64,000 nt of DNA, taken from positions 1,240,001 through 1,304,000 of the forward strand of contig NZ_VFMN01000001.1 in NCBI RefSeq assembly GCF_006715055.1, in the 5' to 3' direction. Shown one piece after another: positions 7,755-16,795 of this stretch; positions within the stretch are counted from its first letter, which is position 1; each line of letters starts with the position of its first letter. The notes below the pieces were generated by a model. The model worked only from the letters and a program-made list of their open reading frames with translations. It was not told the origin of the DNA and did not search any database. Source of the stretch: Lapillicoccus jejuensis. Its GTDB lineage: Bacteria; Actinomycetota; Actinomycetes; Actinomycetales; Dermatophilaceae. A program made the position numbers and the translations under genes.

Positions 7755-8309
7755 GTGCTCATCTTCTCGATGTCGGTGTCGGTCGACGGGTTCGTCGCCG
7801 ACCGCGACGGCGACCTCGGCTGGGCGCCGCCACCGAGCGACGAGGTCTTCGCCGCCCACCTCGAGCGGGTGAGCAGCCTCGGCGGCTACCTCCTCGGGCG
7901 GCGGCTGCACGCGGCGATGCTGCCGTGGGAGACCGACGCCGCCATGCGCTCCACACCGCCGTACGACGCCTTCGCCGACGCCTGGACGGCGCTGCCCAAG
8001 GCCGTGTTCAGCCGGACCCTGACCACCGTCGACGGGAACGCTCGGCTGGCCGACCGCCCGCTCGAGGACGAGATCCGCACCGTCCTCGACGCCACCGACC
8101 GTCCCGTCGAGATCGGCGGCGCCGACCTCGCCGGACAGGCCGTCCGGCTCGGGCTCGTCGACGAGCTGCGGATCTTCCGCGTGCCCGTGGTCCTCGGGGG
8201 CGGGACGCCGTACCTCCCGTCGCTCGAGAGTCCCCGCTCGCTCGAGCTGGTCGCCACACGCGCCTTCGCTTCGGGCACGCTCGAGGAGCGCTACCGCTTC
8301 AGCAGGTGA
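7755..8309 (+). CDS. Dihydrofolate reductase-fold (RibD C-terminal) protein
   Basis: A 184-residue protein of the RibD_C/DHFR superfamily, which use NADPH to reduce small heterocycles. Visible features are LIFSMSVSVDGFVAD at the start, the GGYLLGRRLHAAML element, IGGADLAGQAV (nucleotide loop) and FRVPVVLGGGTPYLP near the end. These small stand-alone members are common in actinobacteria and their substrates are mostly unknown. The GTG start is supported by the start of the conserved domain at residue 2 and by the TAGCGT element 6 nt upstream. Confidence 0.88.
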   Translation: MLIFSMSVSVDGFVADRDGDLGWAPPPSDEVFAAHLERVSSLGGYLLGRRLHAAMLPWETDAAMRSTPPYDAFADAWTALPKAVFSRTLTTVDGNARLADRPLEDEIRTVLDATDRPVEIGGADLAGQAVRLGLVDELRIFRVPVVLGGGTPYLPSLESPRSLELVATRAFASGTLEERYRFSR

Positions 8310-8408
8310 CTCGACCGCGTCGGTCGGCTGTCAATAGCCACGACAGTGTCCGTTCCGCCCCGCTTCCAGGGCGTCGTACGGACCATTGCCCGCCGGGCGG
8401 CGCACGGA

Positions 8409-8414
8409 CAGGAT
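8409..8414 (+). promoter_or_regulatory. -10-like element for the DUF2630 gene (leaderless layout)
   Basis: CAGGAT, 6 nt, then the ATG at 8421. The same hexamer and spacing occur before the gene at 60669. Confidence 0.45.
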
Positions 8415-8420
8415 GGGGTC

Positions 8421-8669
8421 ATGGCCGACGACGTCGACATCCAGCAGCACATCTCCGGGCTCATCGACGAGGAGCACGCCCTGCGCGACCGGCTCGCCAA
8501 GGGCGAGATCAGCGCCGACGAGGAGCACCAGCGCCTGAGGTCCGTCGAGGTCGAGCTCGACCGCTGCTGGGACCTGCTGCGCCAGCGCCGCGCCCGCCGC
8601 GAGTTCGGCGAGGACCCCGAGGGCGCGCAGGTGCGCTCCGAGCGCACCGTCGAGGGCTACACCGGCTGA
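8421..8669 (+). CDS. DUF2630 family small protein
   Basis: An 82-residue charged, helical protein (QQHISGLIDEEHALRDRLAKGEISADEEHQRLRSVEVELDRCWDLLRQRRARREFG) matching the length and pattern of the actinobacterial DUF2630 family. The heptad-like distribution of hydrophobic residues suggests a short coiled coil. The function is unknown. The ATG at 8421 was chosen over an upstream in-frame ATG because the conserved domain begins here and the extension is unlike coding sequence. Confidence 0.85.
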   Translation: MADDVDIQQHISGLIDEEHALRDRLAKGEISADEEHQRLRSVEVELDRCWDLLRQRRARREFGEDPEGAQVRSERTVEGYTG

Positions 8670-8701
8670 CGCCGGCTTCCGTACGACGCCCCGGACCGCC
8701 C

Positions 8702-9202
8702 GTGCCAGCCCTGCTCCCCACGGCCGACCAGGTCCTCGCGCTCCCGCCGGCACTGACCCTCGTCGTGCCGCCGGAGTACACCGACGCCAACGGCCACATG
8801 AACATCGCGAGGTACCTGCAGCTGCACAGCGACGCGGGCTGGGTCGCGTTCTCCCGCTTCGGTCTCGGCGAGGAGACGGCCGCCGCCGGTGGACCCGCGA
8901 CCTTCGACGCCGAGCACTACCTGCGCTACGCCGCGGAGGTGCACCAGGGGGACGAGATCAGCGTCCACCCGCGCCTCGTCGCCCGGTCCGCCCGCGCCGT
9001 CCACCACGTCCAGCTGCTGCTCGACCGGACCACCGGCCAGGTCGCCAACGTCTTCGAGGCGGTGAGCGTCAGCGTCTCGCTCGAGACGAGGCGCAGCGTC
9101 GCCTTCCCGCCCGAGGTCGCGGCCGCGCTCGACGCCCGGCTCGCCGTCGACGCGGCGCTGCCCTGGCCCGCCCCGACCTGCGGGGTGCTCGGCGTGCGCT
9201 GA
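8702..9202 (+). CDS. Acyl-CoA thioesterase, hotdog fold (4HBT-like)
   Basis: A 166-residue thioesterase-like protein. YTDANGHMNIARYLQLHSDAGW is the N-terminal catalytic segment of the 4-hydroxybenzoyl-CoA thioesterase type, with Asp and Asn-Gly-His-Met. The central strand HYLRYAAEVHQGDEISVHPRLV and later QVANVFEAVSVSVSLETRR complete the fold. It would hydrolyse an acyl-CoA in the cytosol; the substrate is unknown. Start GTG 8702 is the first in-frame start that does not run into upstream non-homologous sequence. Confidence 0.85.
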   Translation: MPALLPTADQVLALPPALTLVVPPEYTDANGHMNIARYLQLHSDAGWVAFSRFGLGEETAAAGGPATFDAEHYLRYAAEVHQGDEISVHPRLVARSARAVHHVQLLLDRTTGQVANVFEAVSVSVSLETRRSVAFPPEVAAALDARLAVDAALPWPAPTCGVLGVR

Positions 9203-9256
9203 CCCCGAGCGCGGCACCCTCTTCCCTCCGACGTCCAACTCTGGAAGATTGTCACC

Positions 9257-10633
9257 ATGTCGGACGTGAACAAGGATGTTTCCCACTCGACGCTCGGACG
9301 CCGGGGCCTGCTCGGCGCGGCGGGCGCCGGAGCCGCGACCGTGCTGGGGGCGGTCGCGGCCTCGTCGGCCCACGCGGCCGGCAGCCCCACCCCGAGCGAC
9401 CTCGCCGCCGCGAAGCGCCGCACCGTCACCCCCGGTGCCGACGTCGCCGCCGCCGACGGGTGGTCGATCTTCGCCGGCCGCCGCATCGGTGTCATCACCA
9501 ACCCGACGGGCGTCGTCCGCGACGGCCTGCGCAGCATCGTCGACGTCATGGTCGAGAGCGGCAAGGTCGAGGTCGGCGGGGTCTTCGGTCCCGAGCACGG
9601 CTTCCGCGGCACCGCCCAGGCCGGTTCCTCGGAAGGCACCTACGTCGACGAGCGCACCGGCGTCACCGTCTACGACGCGTACGGCGCCTCGATCGACTCC
9701 TTCGGCACGATGTTCTCCGCCGCGAAGGTCGACACGATCGTCTTCGACATCCAGGACGTCGGCGCGCGGTTCTACACGTACATCTGGACGATGTACAACG
9801 CCATGGCCGCCGCGGCCAAGGCCGGTCTGCGGTTCGTCGTCCTCGACCGCCCCAACCCTGTCGGCGGTCAGGCCAAGGGCCCTGTCCTGCAGCCCGGCTA
9901 CACCTCCGGCGTCGGCCTCGACGCCATCGCCCAGCAGCACGGCATGACCGCCGGCGAGATCGCGCGCTTCTTCAACGGCGAGTTCATGCCCACCGTCGCG
10001 GGGGCCACCATCAAGCAGGTCCAGGTGGTCCGCGTCGAGGGCTGGAACGCCCGGCGCACGTTCGACGCCACCGGTCTGCCGTGGATCCTCCCCTCGCCCA
10101 ACATGCCGACCCCGACGACCGCCGTCCTCTACCCCGGCACCTGCCTGTTCGAGGCGACCAACCTCTCCGAGGGCCGCGGCACGACCAAGCCCTTCGAGCT
10201 CATCGGGGCGCCGTACGTCGACTTCCGCTGGGCGGAGAGGCTGCAGCAGGCGACGCTGCCGGGCGTCGAGTTCCGCGAGGCCTACTTCACCCCGACCTTC
10301 TCCAAGTGGCTGAACACCACGTGCGGGGGCGTGCAGGTGCACGTCGACGACCCCGACGCCGTCGACGCCATCCTCACCGCGACGACGATGATGACCGTGG
10401 CCCGCGACCTGTACCCGGCGAAGACGTGGGGCGGCACCGGGGGCGCCGGCGCCACCGACGGGTTCGACTGGCGTGGCGACGCCGGCCGCTGGATCGACCT
10501 GCTCACCGGCTCGGACCGCTTCCGCACGATGTTCGCCGCCGGTGCGAGCGCGCAGCAGATCGCGGCCGCCTGGCGCTCCGAGCTCGCCGCCTTCGAGCGC
10601 CGCCGCCGGCCGTACCTCATCTACAACCGCTGA
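9257..10633 (+). CDS. NamZ-type exo-beta-N-acetylmuramidase (DUF1343), Tat-exported
   Basis: A 458-residue exported protein. Residues 1-42 form a twin-arginine signal peptide (LGRRGLLGAAGAG...SSAHAAG). The rest matches the DUF1343/NamZ family: GVITNPTGVVRDG, GVFGPEHGFRGTAQAG, TIVFDIQDVGARFYTYIWTM, VVLDRPNPVGG and FEATNLSEGRGTTKPFELIGAP. NamZ enzymes remove terminal N-acetylmuramic acid from peptidoglycan fragments, so a cell-wall recycling role outside the membrane is likely. AAGATT ends 6 nt before the ATG. No partner muropeptide genes lie next to it. Confidence 0.93.
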   Translation: MSDVNKDVSHSTLGRRGLLGAAGAGAATVLGAVAASSAHAAGSPTPSDLAAAKRRTVTPGADVAAADGWSIFAGRRIGVITNPTGVVRDGLRSIVDVMVESGKVEVGGVFGPEHGFRGTAQAGSSEGTYVDERTGVTVYDAYGASIDSFGTMFSAAKVDTIVFDIQDVGARFYTYIWTMYNAMAAAAKAGLRFVVLDRPNPVGGQAKGPVLQPGYTSGVGLDAIAQQHGMTAGEIARFFNGEFMPTVAGATIKQVQVVRVEGWNARRTFDATGLPWILPSPNMPTPTTAVLYPGTCLFEATNLSEGRGTTKPFELIGAPYVDFRWAERLQQATLPGVEFREAYFTPTFSKWLNTTCGGVQVHVDDPDAVDAILTATTMMTVARDLYPAKTWGGTGGAGATDGFDWRGDAGRWIDLLTGSDRFRTMFAAGASAQQIAAAWRSELAAFERRRRPYLIYNR

Positions 10634-10703
10634 CCCGGTCGGCGGGGCGGCGCACGGAAATGCCGTCGCGCGCCGCCCCGCACCGGTGGCAGCCTGGCTC
10701 CAC

Positions 10704-11189
10704 GTGGATCCCCTGACCCCCGACGACCTGCGCGCCGCCATGGCCAACTGCTCCAAGGGCGAGGCCAAGCGGCTCAACCCGCCCGCCGACCTCGCCTCGA
10801 CCCCGTGGGCCGAGACCGAGCTCCTCGGCTGGCGCGACCCCAAGGCGCCGCAGAAGGCCTACCTCGTGGCGCCGTACGACGACCGCGTCGTCGGTCTCGT
10901 GCTCCGCACCCCCGACCGCGTGAGCGGTCGGCCGGTGATGTGCGACCTGTGCCGCACCACCCACTCCGCCGGGGGCGTCGCGCTGCTCGTGGCCCCGCGC
11001 CCGGGCGCCCGCGGCCGCGACGGCGACACCGTCGGCACCTACCTGTGCACCGACCTGCAGTGCTCGCGCTACGCCCGCCGCACGACGGCGACGGCCGAGG
11101 TGCGCCCGGCTCCCGGCCTCGAGCCGCAGGAGCGGGTGGCGCAGCTCGCCGAGCGCGTCAGCGCGTTCGTCGCGCGCGTCCTCACTTGA
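10704..11189 (+). CDS. FBP-domain treble-clef zinc-finger protein
   Basis: A 161-residue cytosolic protein of the actinobacterial FBP family (C-terminal treble-clef zinc finger). The four probable zinc ligands are Cys80 and Cys83 (VMCDLCRTTH) and Cys115 and Cys120 (YLCTDLQCSRY). The treble-clef family includes EF-G-binding proteins, so a ribosome or translation role is possible but inferred. The GTG at 10704 gives the family length; an upstream in-frame ATG lies inside the preceding gene. Its last 8 bp overlap the 3' end of the convergent LCP gene. Confidence 0.88.
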   Translation: MDPLTPDDLRAAMANCSKGEAKRLNPPADLASTPWAETELLGWRDPKAPQKAYLVAPYDDRVVGLVLRTPDRVSGRPVMCDLCRTTHSAGGVALLVAPRPGARGRDGDTVGTYLCTDLQCSRYARRTTATAEVRPAPGLEPQERVAQLAERVSAFVARVLT

Positions 11190-12483
11190 CGCAGGGGACC
11201 CCGCCACCGGACAGCTGCGACAGGTCCGTCGGCGCCGGCTCCTTGGTCGCCGGGACGGGCTGCGGTCCGCTGGTCGTCGGCGCGGACGACGAGGTCGTCG
11301 CGCTCGACGTCGGCCCGGTGGACGTCCCTGCACTGGTCGTCGACGACGTCGATGGCGTCGACCCGGTCGGGGCCGGCGACAGCAGCGACGTGACGATCGC
11401 GCGGATCTGCTCGGTGTCGACGATGTTGACGTCCTCGCCGCGCGCGTTCTGCCCGAACTCCTTGACCGGCAGCGTGTAGTACGACACGTTGCCGCCCGCC
11501 ATGTCGCGCGCCTGCCCGAGGAACGAGAACAGGTCCAGCCCCGAGTCGACCGCGGTGTTCTGCTTGACGACGTCGAGGATCCCGTTGATCTTCACCGGGT
11601 TGGTGAGGACGCCGGCGTCCTTCATCTGCGTCGCCAGCGACGTGATGAAGGCCTGCTGACGGCGGGAGCGGTCGAGGTCGGTGAAGTTGAGGCTGGTGTT
11701 GGGGTCGCGCCGCTGGCGCACGAAGGCCAGCGCCTGCGCCGCGTCGATCTCCTGCTCGCCCGCCTTGAAGTCCGCTCCGGAGTAGCGGTCGGACGTGTCG
11801 TGCAGCAGGCACACCTTGATCGGCTGGACGACCTGCGCGAGCTGGTAGAAGGCGACCATCGTCACCTCGACGAAGTGGTCGATGTGCACCTGGAGGAAGT
11901 CCTGCACGGTCTGCACCTGCGCGAGGCGACCCGCGTCGCGCGCCTTCTGGTACTTCTCCGCCGCCGTCATCCCGTTGCCGGCGCTGCCGGCCAGCCGCCG
12001 CTGCTCCTGGTCGACCGCCAGCCCGTAGGCCTGCTTGATCTTCTCGGTGCACGTGCCGTCGGGGCAGCCGTGCAGCGGGACGTAGTCGTCGCGGGGGATC
12101 GAGATCTCCACCGCCTTCCCCTGTGCCGGGATGTGCAGCAGCATCAGCACGTTGCTGTTGAGCCCGCCGTCGGACTGGTCCCCGGCGTGCAGCGCCTCGT
12201 AGATGTCCTGCGGCAGCGGGTTGCCGTGCACGTCGACCCGGCTGTCCAGCCCCATGATGAGGATGTTCGTGTCCTGGCGCGGCGCCGACGAGGTCGTCTC
12301 CGTCCCCGACGGGGTGTTCCCCGCGAGCGCGTCCGACGTCGTGAGGTCCTTCTTCAGCCCGACGTACTCGACCACCACGAACCCGACGACCGCCACGAGG
12401 GCGAGGACGACGAGGCCGATGATGCTGTTGCGCAGACGGTGCGACCGCCGCGGGGCGCGGTGTCGGGGGGCAGGGGCGGTCAT
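11182..12483 (-). CDS. LytR-CpsA-Psr (LCP) family cell-wall glycopolymer ligase
   Basis: A 433-residue membrane protein with a basic cytoplasmic N-terminus, one transmembrane helix (about 20-42), an extracellular LCP domain (about 75-330) and a Ser/Thr/Pro-rich tail (about 370-430). Signature segments are TNILIMGLDSRVD, SNVLMLLHI, VEISIPRDDYVPL, the Arg-rich FVRQRRDPNTSLNFTDLDRSRRQQ and NPVKINGILDVV. LCP proteins transfer lipid-linked polymers such as arabinogalactan or teichoic acids to peptidoglycan. The acceptor and polymer here are unknown. Confidence 0.94.
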   Translation of the reverse strand: MTAPAPRHRAPRRSHRLRNSIIGLVVLALVAVVGFVVVEYVGLKKDLTTSDALAGNTPSGTETTSSAPRQDTNILIMGLDSRVDVHGNPLPQDIYEALHAGDQSDGGLNSNVLMLLHIPAQGKAVEISIPRDDYVPLHGCPDGTCTEKIKQAYGLAVDQEQRRLAGSAGNGMTAAEKYQKARDAGRLAQVQTVQDFLQVHIDHFVEVTMVAFYQLAQVVQPIKVCLLHDTSDRYSGADFKAGEQEIDAAQALAFVRQRRDPNTSLNFTDLDRSRRQQAFITSLATQMKDAGVLTNPVKINGILDVVKQNTAVDSGLDLFSFLGQARDMAGGNVSYYTLPVKEFGQNARGEDVNIVDTEQIRAIVTSLLSPAPTGSTPSTSSTTSAGTSTGPTSSATTSSSAPTTSGPQPVPATKEPAPTDLSQLSGGGVPCVK

Positions 12484-12628
12484 GGGTGCGTGGGGTGCCC
12501 TTCGGCTGGGGGACGCGAACGGCCCATCGTGCCGTCACCACCTGTGAGTGTCGTGCAGGAAGACCGCACGCGCAACGAACGGCCCGGGCGCCCCACCCAC
12601 CTCGCCCGCCCCGCTCCGGGGGCCAGGG

Positions 12629-12634
12629 TTGAAT
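12629..12634 (+). promoter_or_regulatory. -10-like element for the carboxylesterase gene (leaderless layout)
   Basis: TTGAAT, 6 nt, then the ATG at 12641. The GAGG just before the ATG is too close to act as a Shine-Dalgarno sequence. Confidence 0.45.
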
Positions 12635-12640
12635 GAGGCC

Positions 12641-14149
12641 ATGACGACGGAGTCGACCACCACCTCCAGCGAGGCCCGCACCGCCCACGGGCCCGTGCGC
12701 GGCACCCACGCCGACGGCGTGCACCGCTTCCTCGGCGTCCCGTACGCCGCCCCGCCCTTCGGTCCGCGGCGCTTCGCCCCGCCGCAGCCGCCGCAGCCGT
12801 GGAGCGAGCCGCGCGACGCGACGACGTACGGCGCGACGGCCCCCAAGCCGCCGTACCGCGCCACCGTCGCCGAGCTGCTCCCCGAACCCACCGTGCCCGG
12901 CGAGGACTGCCTGCACGTCAACGTGTGGAGCCCGGACCTCGACGGGTCGGCCCCGGTCCTGGTCTGGGTGCACGGCGGGTCGTTCCAGAACGGGTCGAAC
13001 GCGGTGCCGGTCTACGACGGCACCGCCTTCGCCCGCGACGGCGTCGTCTGCGTCACCGTCAACTACCGGCTCGGCGTCGACGGCTTCGGGCACTTCCCCG
13101 ACGCCCCCGACAACCGCGGGTCGCTCGACCAGATCGCGGCGCTCGAGTGGGTGCGCGACAACATCGCGGCCTTCGGCGGCGACCCGACGCGGGTGACGAT
13201 CTGCGGCGAGTCCGCGGGCGCGTTCGGCATCACCACCCTCACCGCGATGCCCGCCGCGCGCGGGCTCTTCGGCCGCGTCATCGCCCAGAGCGGCGCCGGG
13301 CACCACGTCCTGCACCCGGCGTCGGCGCAGAAGATCACCGCGGCCCTCGCGCAGCGGCTCGGCGTCGAGCCGACGGCCGCCGCCTTCGCCGACGTGCCGC
13401 TCGACCGCCTGCTCGCCGAGCACGACGACCTCGTCCTCGAGGTCGGCAAGGACCCCGACCCCGCCAAGTGGGGCGAGGTCGCGGCCAACCTCATGCTCTT
13501 CGAGCCGGTCGTCGACGGCGACAGCCTCCCCGGCGTCCCGTACGACGTCATCGCCCGCGGCGAGGGTGCCGACGTCGACCTGCTCATCGGCACCACCGAC
13601 GAGGAGCACGGCCTCTTCCTGCACCCCGTCCTCGACCAGCTCGGCGAGACCCGGGTGCGCGCGACGATGACGGCGTTCGGCGCCGTCGACGGGGCGTACG
13701 AGCACTACGCCGCGACCGTCGTCGGCCCGACCGGGCAGAGCCGGCCGGGTGACGTCCTCGTCGCCGCGATGACCGACTGGTTCTTCCGGCTGCCCGCGAT
13801 CCGGCTCGTCGAGGCCCGCGAGTCGCTCGGGAAGCCCTCGTACGTCTACCAGTTCGGCTGGCGCACCCCCGTCCTGGGCGGCGTCCTCGGCGCGTGCCAC
13901 GCGCTCGAGATCCCGTTCGTCTTCGACACGCTCGACGTGCCCGAGGCGCAGTGGCTCGGCGGCGCCGACGCGCCGCAGGCCCTGGCCGACGACATGCACG
14001 CCGCCTGGGTCGCGTTCGTGCGCGACGGCGACCCCGGCTGGGCGCCGTACGGGCCGGCACGGCGGGTCCGCCGCTTCGGCGGCCCGGGCGACGGCACCGT
14101 CGTCGACGACCCGGACCGCGAGCGCCGCGAGGCCTGGCCGCACCGCTGA
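12641..14149 (+). CDS. Type-B carboxylesterase / para-nitrobenzyl esterase family
   Basis: A 502-residue alpha/beta hydrolase without a signal peptide. The oxyanion loop is HGGSFQNGSN (from residue 111). The nucleophile elbow GESAGAF puts Ser191 at the catalytic position, DEEHGLF supplies the acidic residue and GACHALEIPF the histidine. FLGVPYAAPPFGPRRFAPPQ and EDCLHVNVWSP are further family markers. It would cleave carboxylic esters in the cytosol; the natural substrate cannot be told. The ATG at 12641 is the first residue before a short Thr/Ser-rich leader and is preceded by a -10-like TTGAAT. Confidence 0.94.
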   Translation: MTTESTTTSSEARTAHGPVRGTHADGVHRFLGVPYAAPPFGPRRFAPPQPPQPWSEPRDATTYGATAPKPPYRATVAELLPEPTVPGEDCLHVNVWSPDLDGSAPVLVWVHGGSFQNGSNAVPVYDGTAFARDGVVCVTVNYRLGVDGFGHFPDAPDNRGSLDQIAALEWVRDNIAAFGGDPTRVTICGESAGAFGITTLTAMPAARGLFGRVIAQSGAGHHVLHPASAQKITAALAQRLGVEPTAAAFADVPLDRLLAEHDDLVLEVGKDPDPAKWGEVAANLMLFEPVVDGDSLPGVPYDVIARGEGADVDLLIGTTDEEHGLFLHPVLDQLGETRVRATMTAFGAVDGAYEHYAATVVGPTGQSRPGDVLVAAMTDWFFRLPAIRLVEARESLGKPSYVYQFGWRTPVLGGVLGACHALEIPFVFDTLDVPEAQWLGGADAPQALADDMHAAWVAFVRDGDPGWAPYGPARRVRRFGGPGDGTVVDDPDRERREAWPHR

Positions 14150-14300
14150 CCCGGCGCCCGCCGACGAGGACGACCGGCAGACCGGACGACCGACGACACG
14201 TACGACGATGTCGAACGCTCGCCCTTGTCGGGGGCGGCGGGGCCGGAGAGAGTGGGCGGCACGAGGGCGCCACCGCTGACGCCCGTGAGCCGTGAGGCTC

Positions 14301-14320
14301 CGGTGGGCGGTCGCCCACCG
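14301..14320 (+). promoter_or_regulatory. Hairpin in the leader of the glycerol operon
   Basis: CGGTGGGCGGTCGCCCACCG can fold into a perfect 8-9 bp stem 48 nt before the glpF ATG. No terminator-antiterminator pairing is obvious, so its role is unknown. Confidence 0.4.
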
Positions 14321-14367
14321 CTTCGCGGCCCGCCCACACCGGGTCGCCAGAACGAAAGGGCCGGCCC

Positions 14368-15090
14368 ATGCTCACCGGCGTCTTCCTACCCGAGCTCCTC
14401 GGCACCGCCGTGCTCACCCTGCTCGGCTGCGGGGTCGTCGCCAACGTCCTGCTCGCCAAGACCGGCGGCTTCGGCGGCGGCACCCTGATGATCAACTTCG
14501 GCTGGGGCCTCGCGGTCTTCGCCGGCGTCTACGTCGCCTACAAGTCCGGGGCGCACCTCAACCCCGCGGTGACGATCGGGCTGCTCGCCTCGGGTAACGA
14601 CCTCGGCGGCGACACCGCCGTCAAGGCCGTCGTCTACATCGTCGCCCAGCTGCTCGGCGCGTTCATCGGGGCGGTCCTGTGCTGGGCCGCGTACCGCAAC
14701 CACTACGACGAGCCCGAGACGTCGGCGGCCGACAAGCTCGGCACGTTCAGCACCGCCCCGGGCATCCGCTCCTACGGGTGGAACGTCGTCACGGAGATCA
14801 TCGCGACCTTCGTGCTCGTCTTCGTCATCATCGCGTTCGGCAAGACCCCGACCCAGCTCGGCCCGCTCGCCGTCGCCCTGCTCGTCGTCGGCATCGGCGC
14901 CTCGCTCGGTGGCCCGACGGGCTACGCCATCAACCCGGCCCGTGACCTCGGCCCACGCCTCGCCCACGCGATCCTGCCGATCAAGGGCAAGGGCGGCAAC
15001 GACTGGGGCTACGCGTGGGTGCCGATCGTCGGCCCGATCATCGGCGGCGCCCTCGGCGGTCTCGCCGCGCACGCCATGCAGTACGTCTGA
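14368..15090 (+). CDS. glpF: Glycerol uptake facilitator, MIP/aquaporin family
   Basis: A 240-residue inner-membrane channel with six predicted helices. Both half-helix signatures are intact: HLNPAVT (Asn65) and INPARD (Asn189). The Asp after the second NPA motif (NPARD) is the usual mark of glycerol-conducting members rather than water-only channels. It opens a cluster with glycerol kinase and glycerol-3-phosphate dehydrogenase, so it should admit glycerol for phosphorylation inside the cell. The ATG has an AACGAAAGGG-type ribosome site upstream. Confidence 0.95.
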   Translation: MLTGVFLPELLGTAVLTLLGCGVVANVLLAKTGGFGGGTLMINFGWGLAVFAGVYVAYKSGAHLNPAVTIGLLASGNDLGGDTAVKAVVYIVAQLLGAFIGAVLCWAAYRNHYDEPETSAADKLGTFSTAPGIRSYGWNVVTEIIATFVLVFVIIAFGKTPTQLGPLAVALLVVGIGASLGGPTGYAINPARDLGPRLAHAILPIKGKGGNDWGYAWVPIVGPIIGGALGGLAAHAMQYV

Positions 15091-15160
15091 CCGGCAGCAC
15101 CCCGCAGCACCCAGAGCACCTGCAGCACCAGCCACTCACCGACGAGAGGACCGCTCCACC

Positions 15161-16684
15161 ATGAGCAGCACCGACACGTACATCCTCGCCATCGACTCCG
15201 GGACGACGTCGTCCCGCGCGATGATCTTCGACCGCACCGGCTCGGTCGTCGCGATCGACCAGACCGAGCACCGGCAGATCTTCCCGCGCGCCGGGTGGGT
15301 CGAGCACGACGCGCTGGAGATCTGGAACAACACCCGCGACGTCATCGGCGGCGCCCTGGCCAAGGCGAACCTCAACTCCAAGAACATCGCCGCCGTCGGC
15401 ATCACCAACCAGCGCGAGACCGCCGTCGTGTGGGACAAGCGCACCGGCAAGCCGGTCTACAACGCCATCGTCTGGCAGGACACCCGCACCCAGAAGATCG
15501 TCGACCGGCTCGCCGGCGACGAGGGCGCCGAGAAGTACAAGAAGACGGTCGGTCTCCCGCTGGCGACGTACTTCGCCGGTCCGAAGGTCACCTGGATCCT
15601 CGAGAACGTCGACGGCGCCAAGGAGGACGCGGAGGCCGGGCACCTGCTCTTCGGCACCGTCGACACCTGGGTGCTGTGGAACCTCACCGGCGGCGCGGAG
15701 AACGACGGCGTCCACGTCACCGACGTGACCAACGCCAGCCGCACGATGCTCATGGACCTCTCCTCCCTCACCTGGGACGAGTCCATCGCCGCCGACATGG
15801 GTATCCCCCTGTCGATGCTGCCGGAGATCAAGAGCTCCTCCGAGGTGTACGGCGAGTGCCGTCCCGGGATCCTCAACGGCACCCCCGTCGCGGGCATCCT
15901 CGGCGACCAGCAGGCGGCCACCTTCGGCCAGGCCTGCCTGGCCAAGGGCGAGGCGAAGAACACCTACGGCACCGGCAACTTCATGCTCCTCAACACCGGC
16001 GAGGAGCAGGTCCCGAGCGAGAACGGCCTGCTGACCACGGTCTGCTACAAGCTCGGTGACAAGCCGACCATCTACGCGCTCGAGGGCTCGATCGCCGTCA
16101 CCGGCTCGCTCGTGCAGTGGGTCCGCGACAACCTCGGGCTCATCTCCGCGGCGCCCGAGATCGAGACGCTGGCCTCCAGCGTCGACGACAACGGCGGGGC
16201 GTACTTCGTCCCCGCCTTCTCCGGCCTCTTCGCCCCGCACTGGCGCCCGGACGCCCGCGGCGCCCTCGTCGGTCTGACCCGCTACGTCAACAAGGGCCAC
16301 ATCGCCCGCGCCGTCCTCGAGTCGACCGCCTTCCAGAGCCGCGAGGTCATCGACGCGATGAACGCCGACTCCGGCGTCCCGCTCACCGAGCTGCGCGTCG
16401 ACGGCGGCATGGTCGCCAACGAGCTGCTCATGCAGTTCCAGGCCGACCTGCTCGGCGTCGACGTCGTCCGGCCGAAGGTCGCCGAGACGACGGCCCTCGG
16501 GGCGGCGTACGCCGCCGGCCTCGCCGTGGGGTACTGGGAGAACGAGGAGGACATCCGCACCAACTGGGGCGAGGACAAGCGGTGGTCGCCGCAGATGCCC
16601 GAGGAGGAGCGCGAGCGTCTCTACCGCAACTGGAAGAAGGCCGTCACCAAGACGTTGGACTGGGTGGACGACGACGTCGAGTGA
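15161..16684 (+). CDS. glpK: Glycerol kinase
   Basis: A 507-residue FGGY-family kinase converting glycerol to sn-glycerol-3-phosphate with ATP. Landmarks are the phosphate loop [55 protein letters not shown] and [12 protein letters not shown]. It follows glpF by 70 nt, a spacer containing several copies of GCAGCACC-like sequence, and precedes glpD by 111 nt. The ATG at 15161 has GAGAGGA upstream; an earlier in-frame ATG lies inside glpF and was rejected. A second, more divergent kinase gene lies at 19383. Confidence 0.97.
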   Translation: MSSTDTYILAIDSGTTSSRAMIFDRTGSVVAIDQTEHRQIFPRAGWVEHDALEIWNNTRDVIGGALAKANLNSKNIAAVGITNQRETAVVWDKRTGKPVYNAIVWQDTRTQKIVDRLAGDEGAEKYKKTVGLPLATYFAGPKVTWILENVDGAKEDAEAGHLLFGTVDTWVLWNLTGGAENDGVHVTDVTNASRTMLMDLSSLTWDESIAADMGIPLSMLPEIKSSSEVYGECRPGILNGTPVAGILGDQQAATFGQACLAKGEAKNTYGTGNFMLLNTGEEQVPSENGLLTTVCYKLGDKPTIYALEGSIAVTGSLVQWVRDNLGLISAAPEIETLASSVDDNGGAYFVPAFSGLFAPHWRPDARGALVGLTRYVNKGHIARAVLESTAFQSREVIDAMNADSGVPLTELRVDGGMVANELLMQFQADLLGVDVVRPKVAETTALGAAYAAGLAVGYWENEEDIRTNWGEDKRWSPQMPEEERERLYRNWKKAVTKTLDWVDDDVE

Positions 16685-16795
16685 CGTCACCGCCCCACCG
16701 GACCCCGCGTCCCACCGTCCGTGCGGCCGCCCCGCGGCCGCACGGACCCCGCACCACCACCCACCGCTGAACCCGCTCCACCTGGAGGACCCCCG

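Noticed and set aside
15091-15135. Repeated GCAGCACC between glpF and glpK as an operator
   Set aside because: Copies are irregularly spaced and asymmetric; more likely simple low-complexity spacer sequence.
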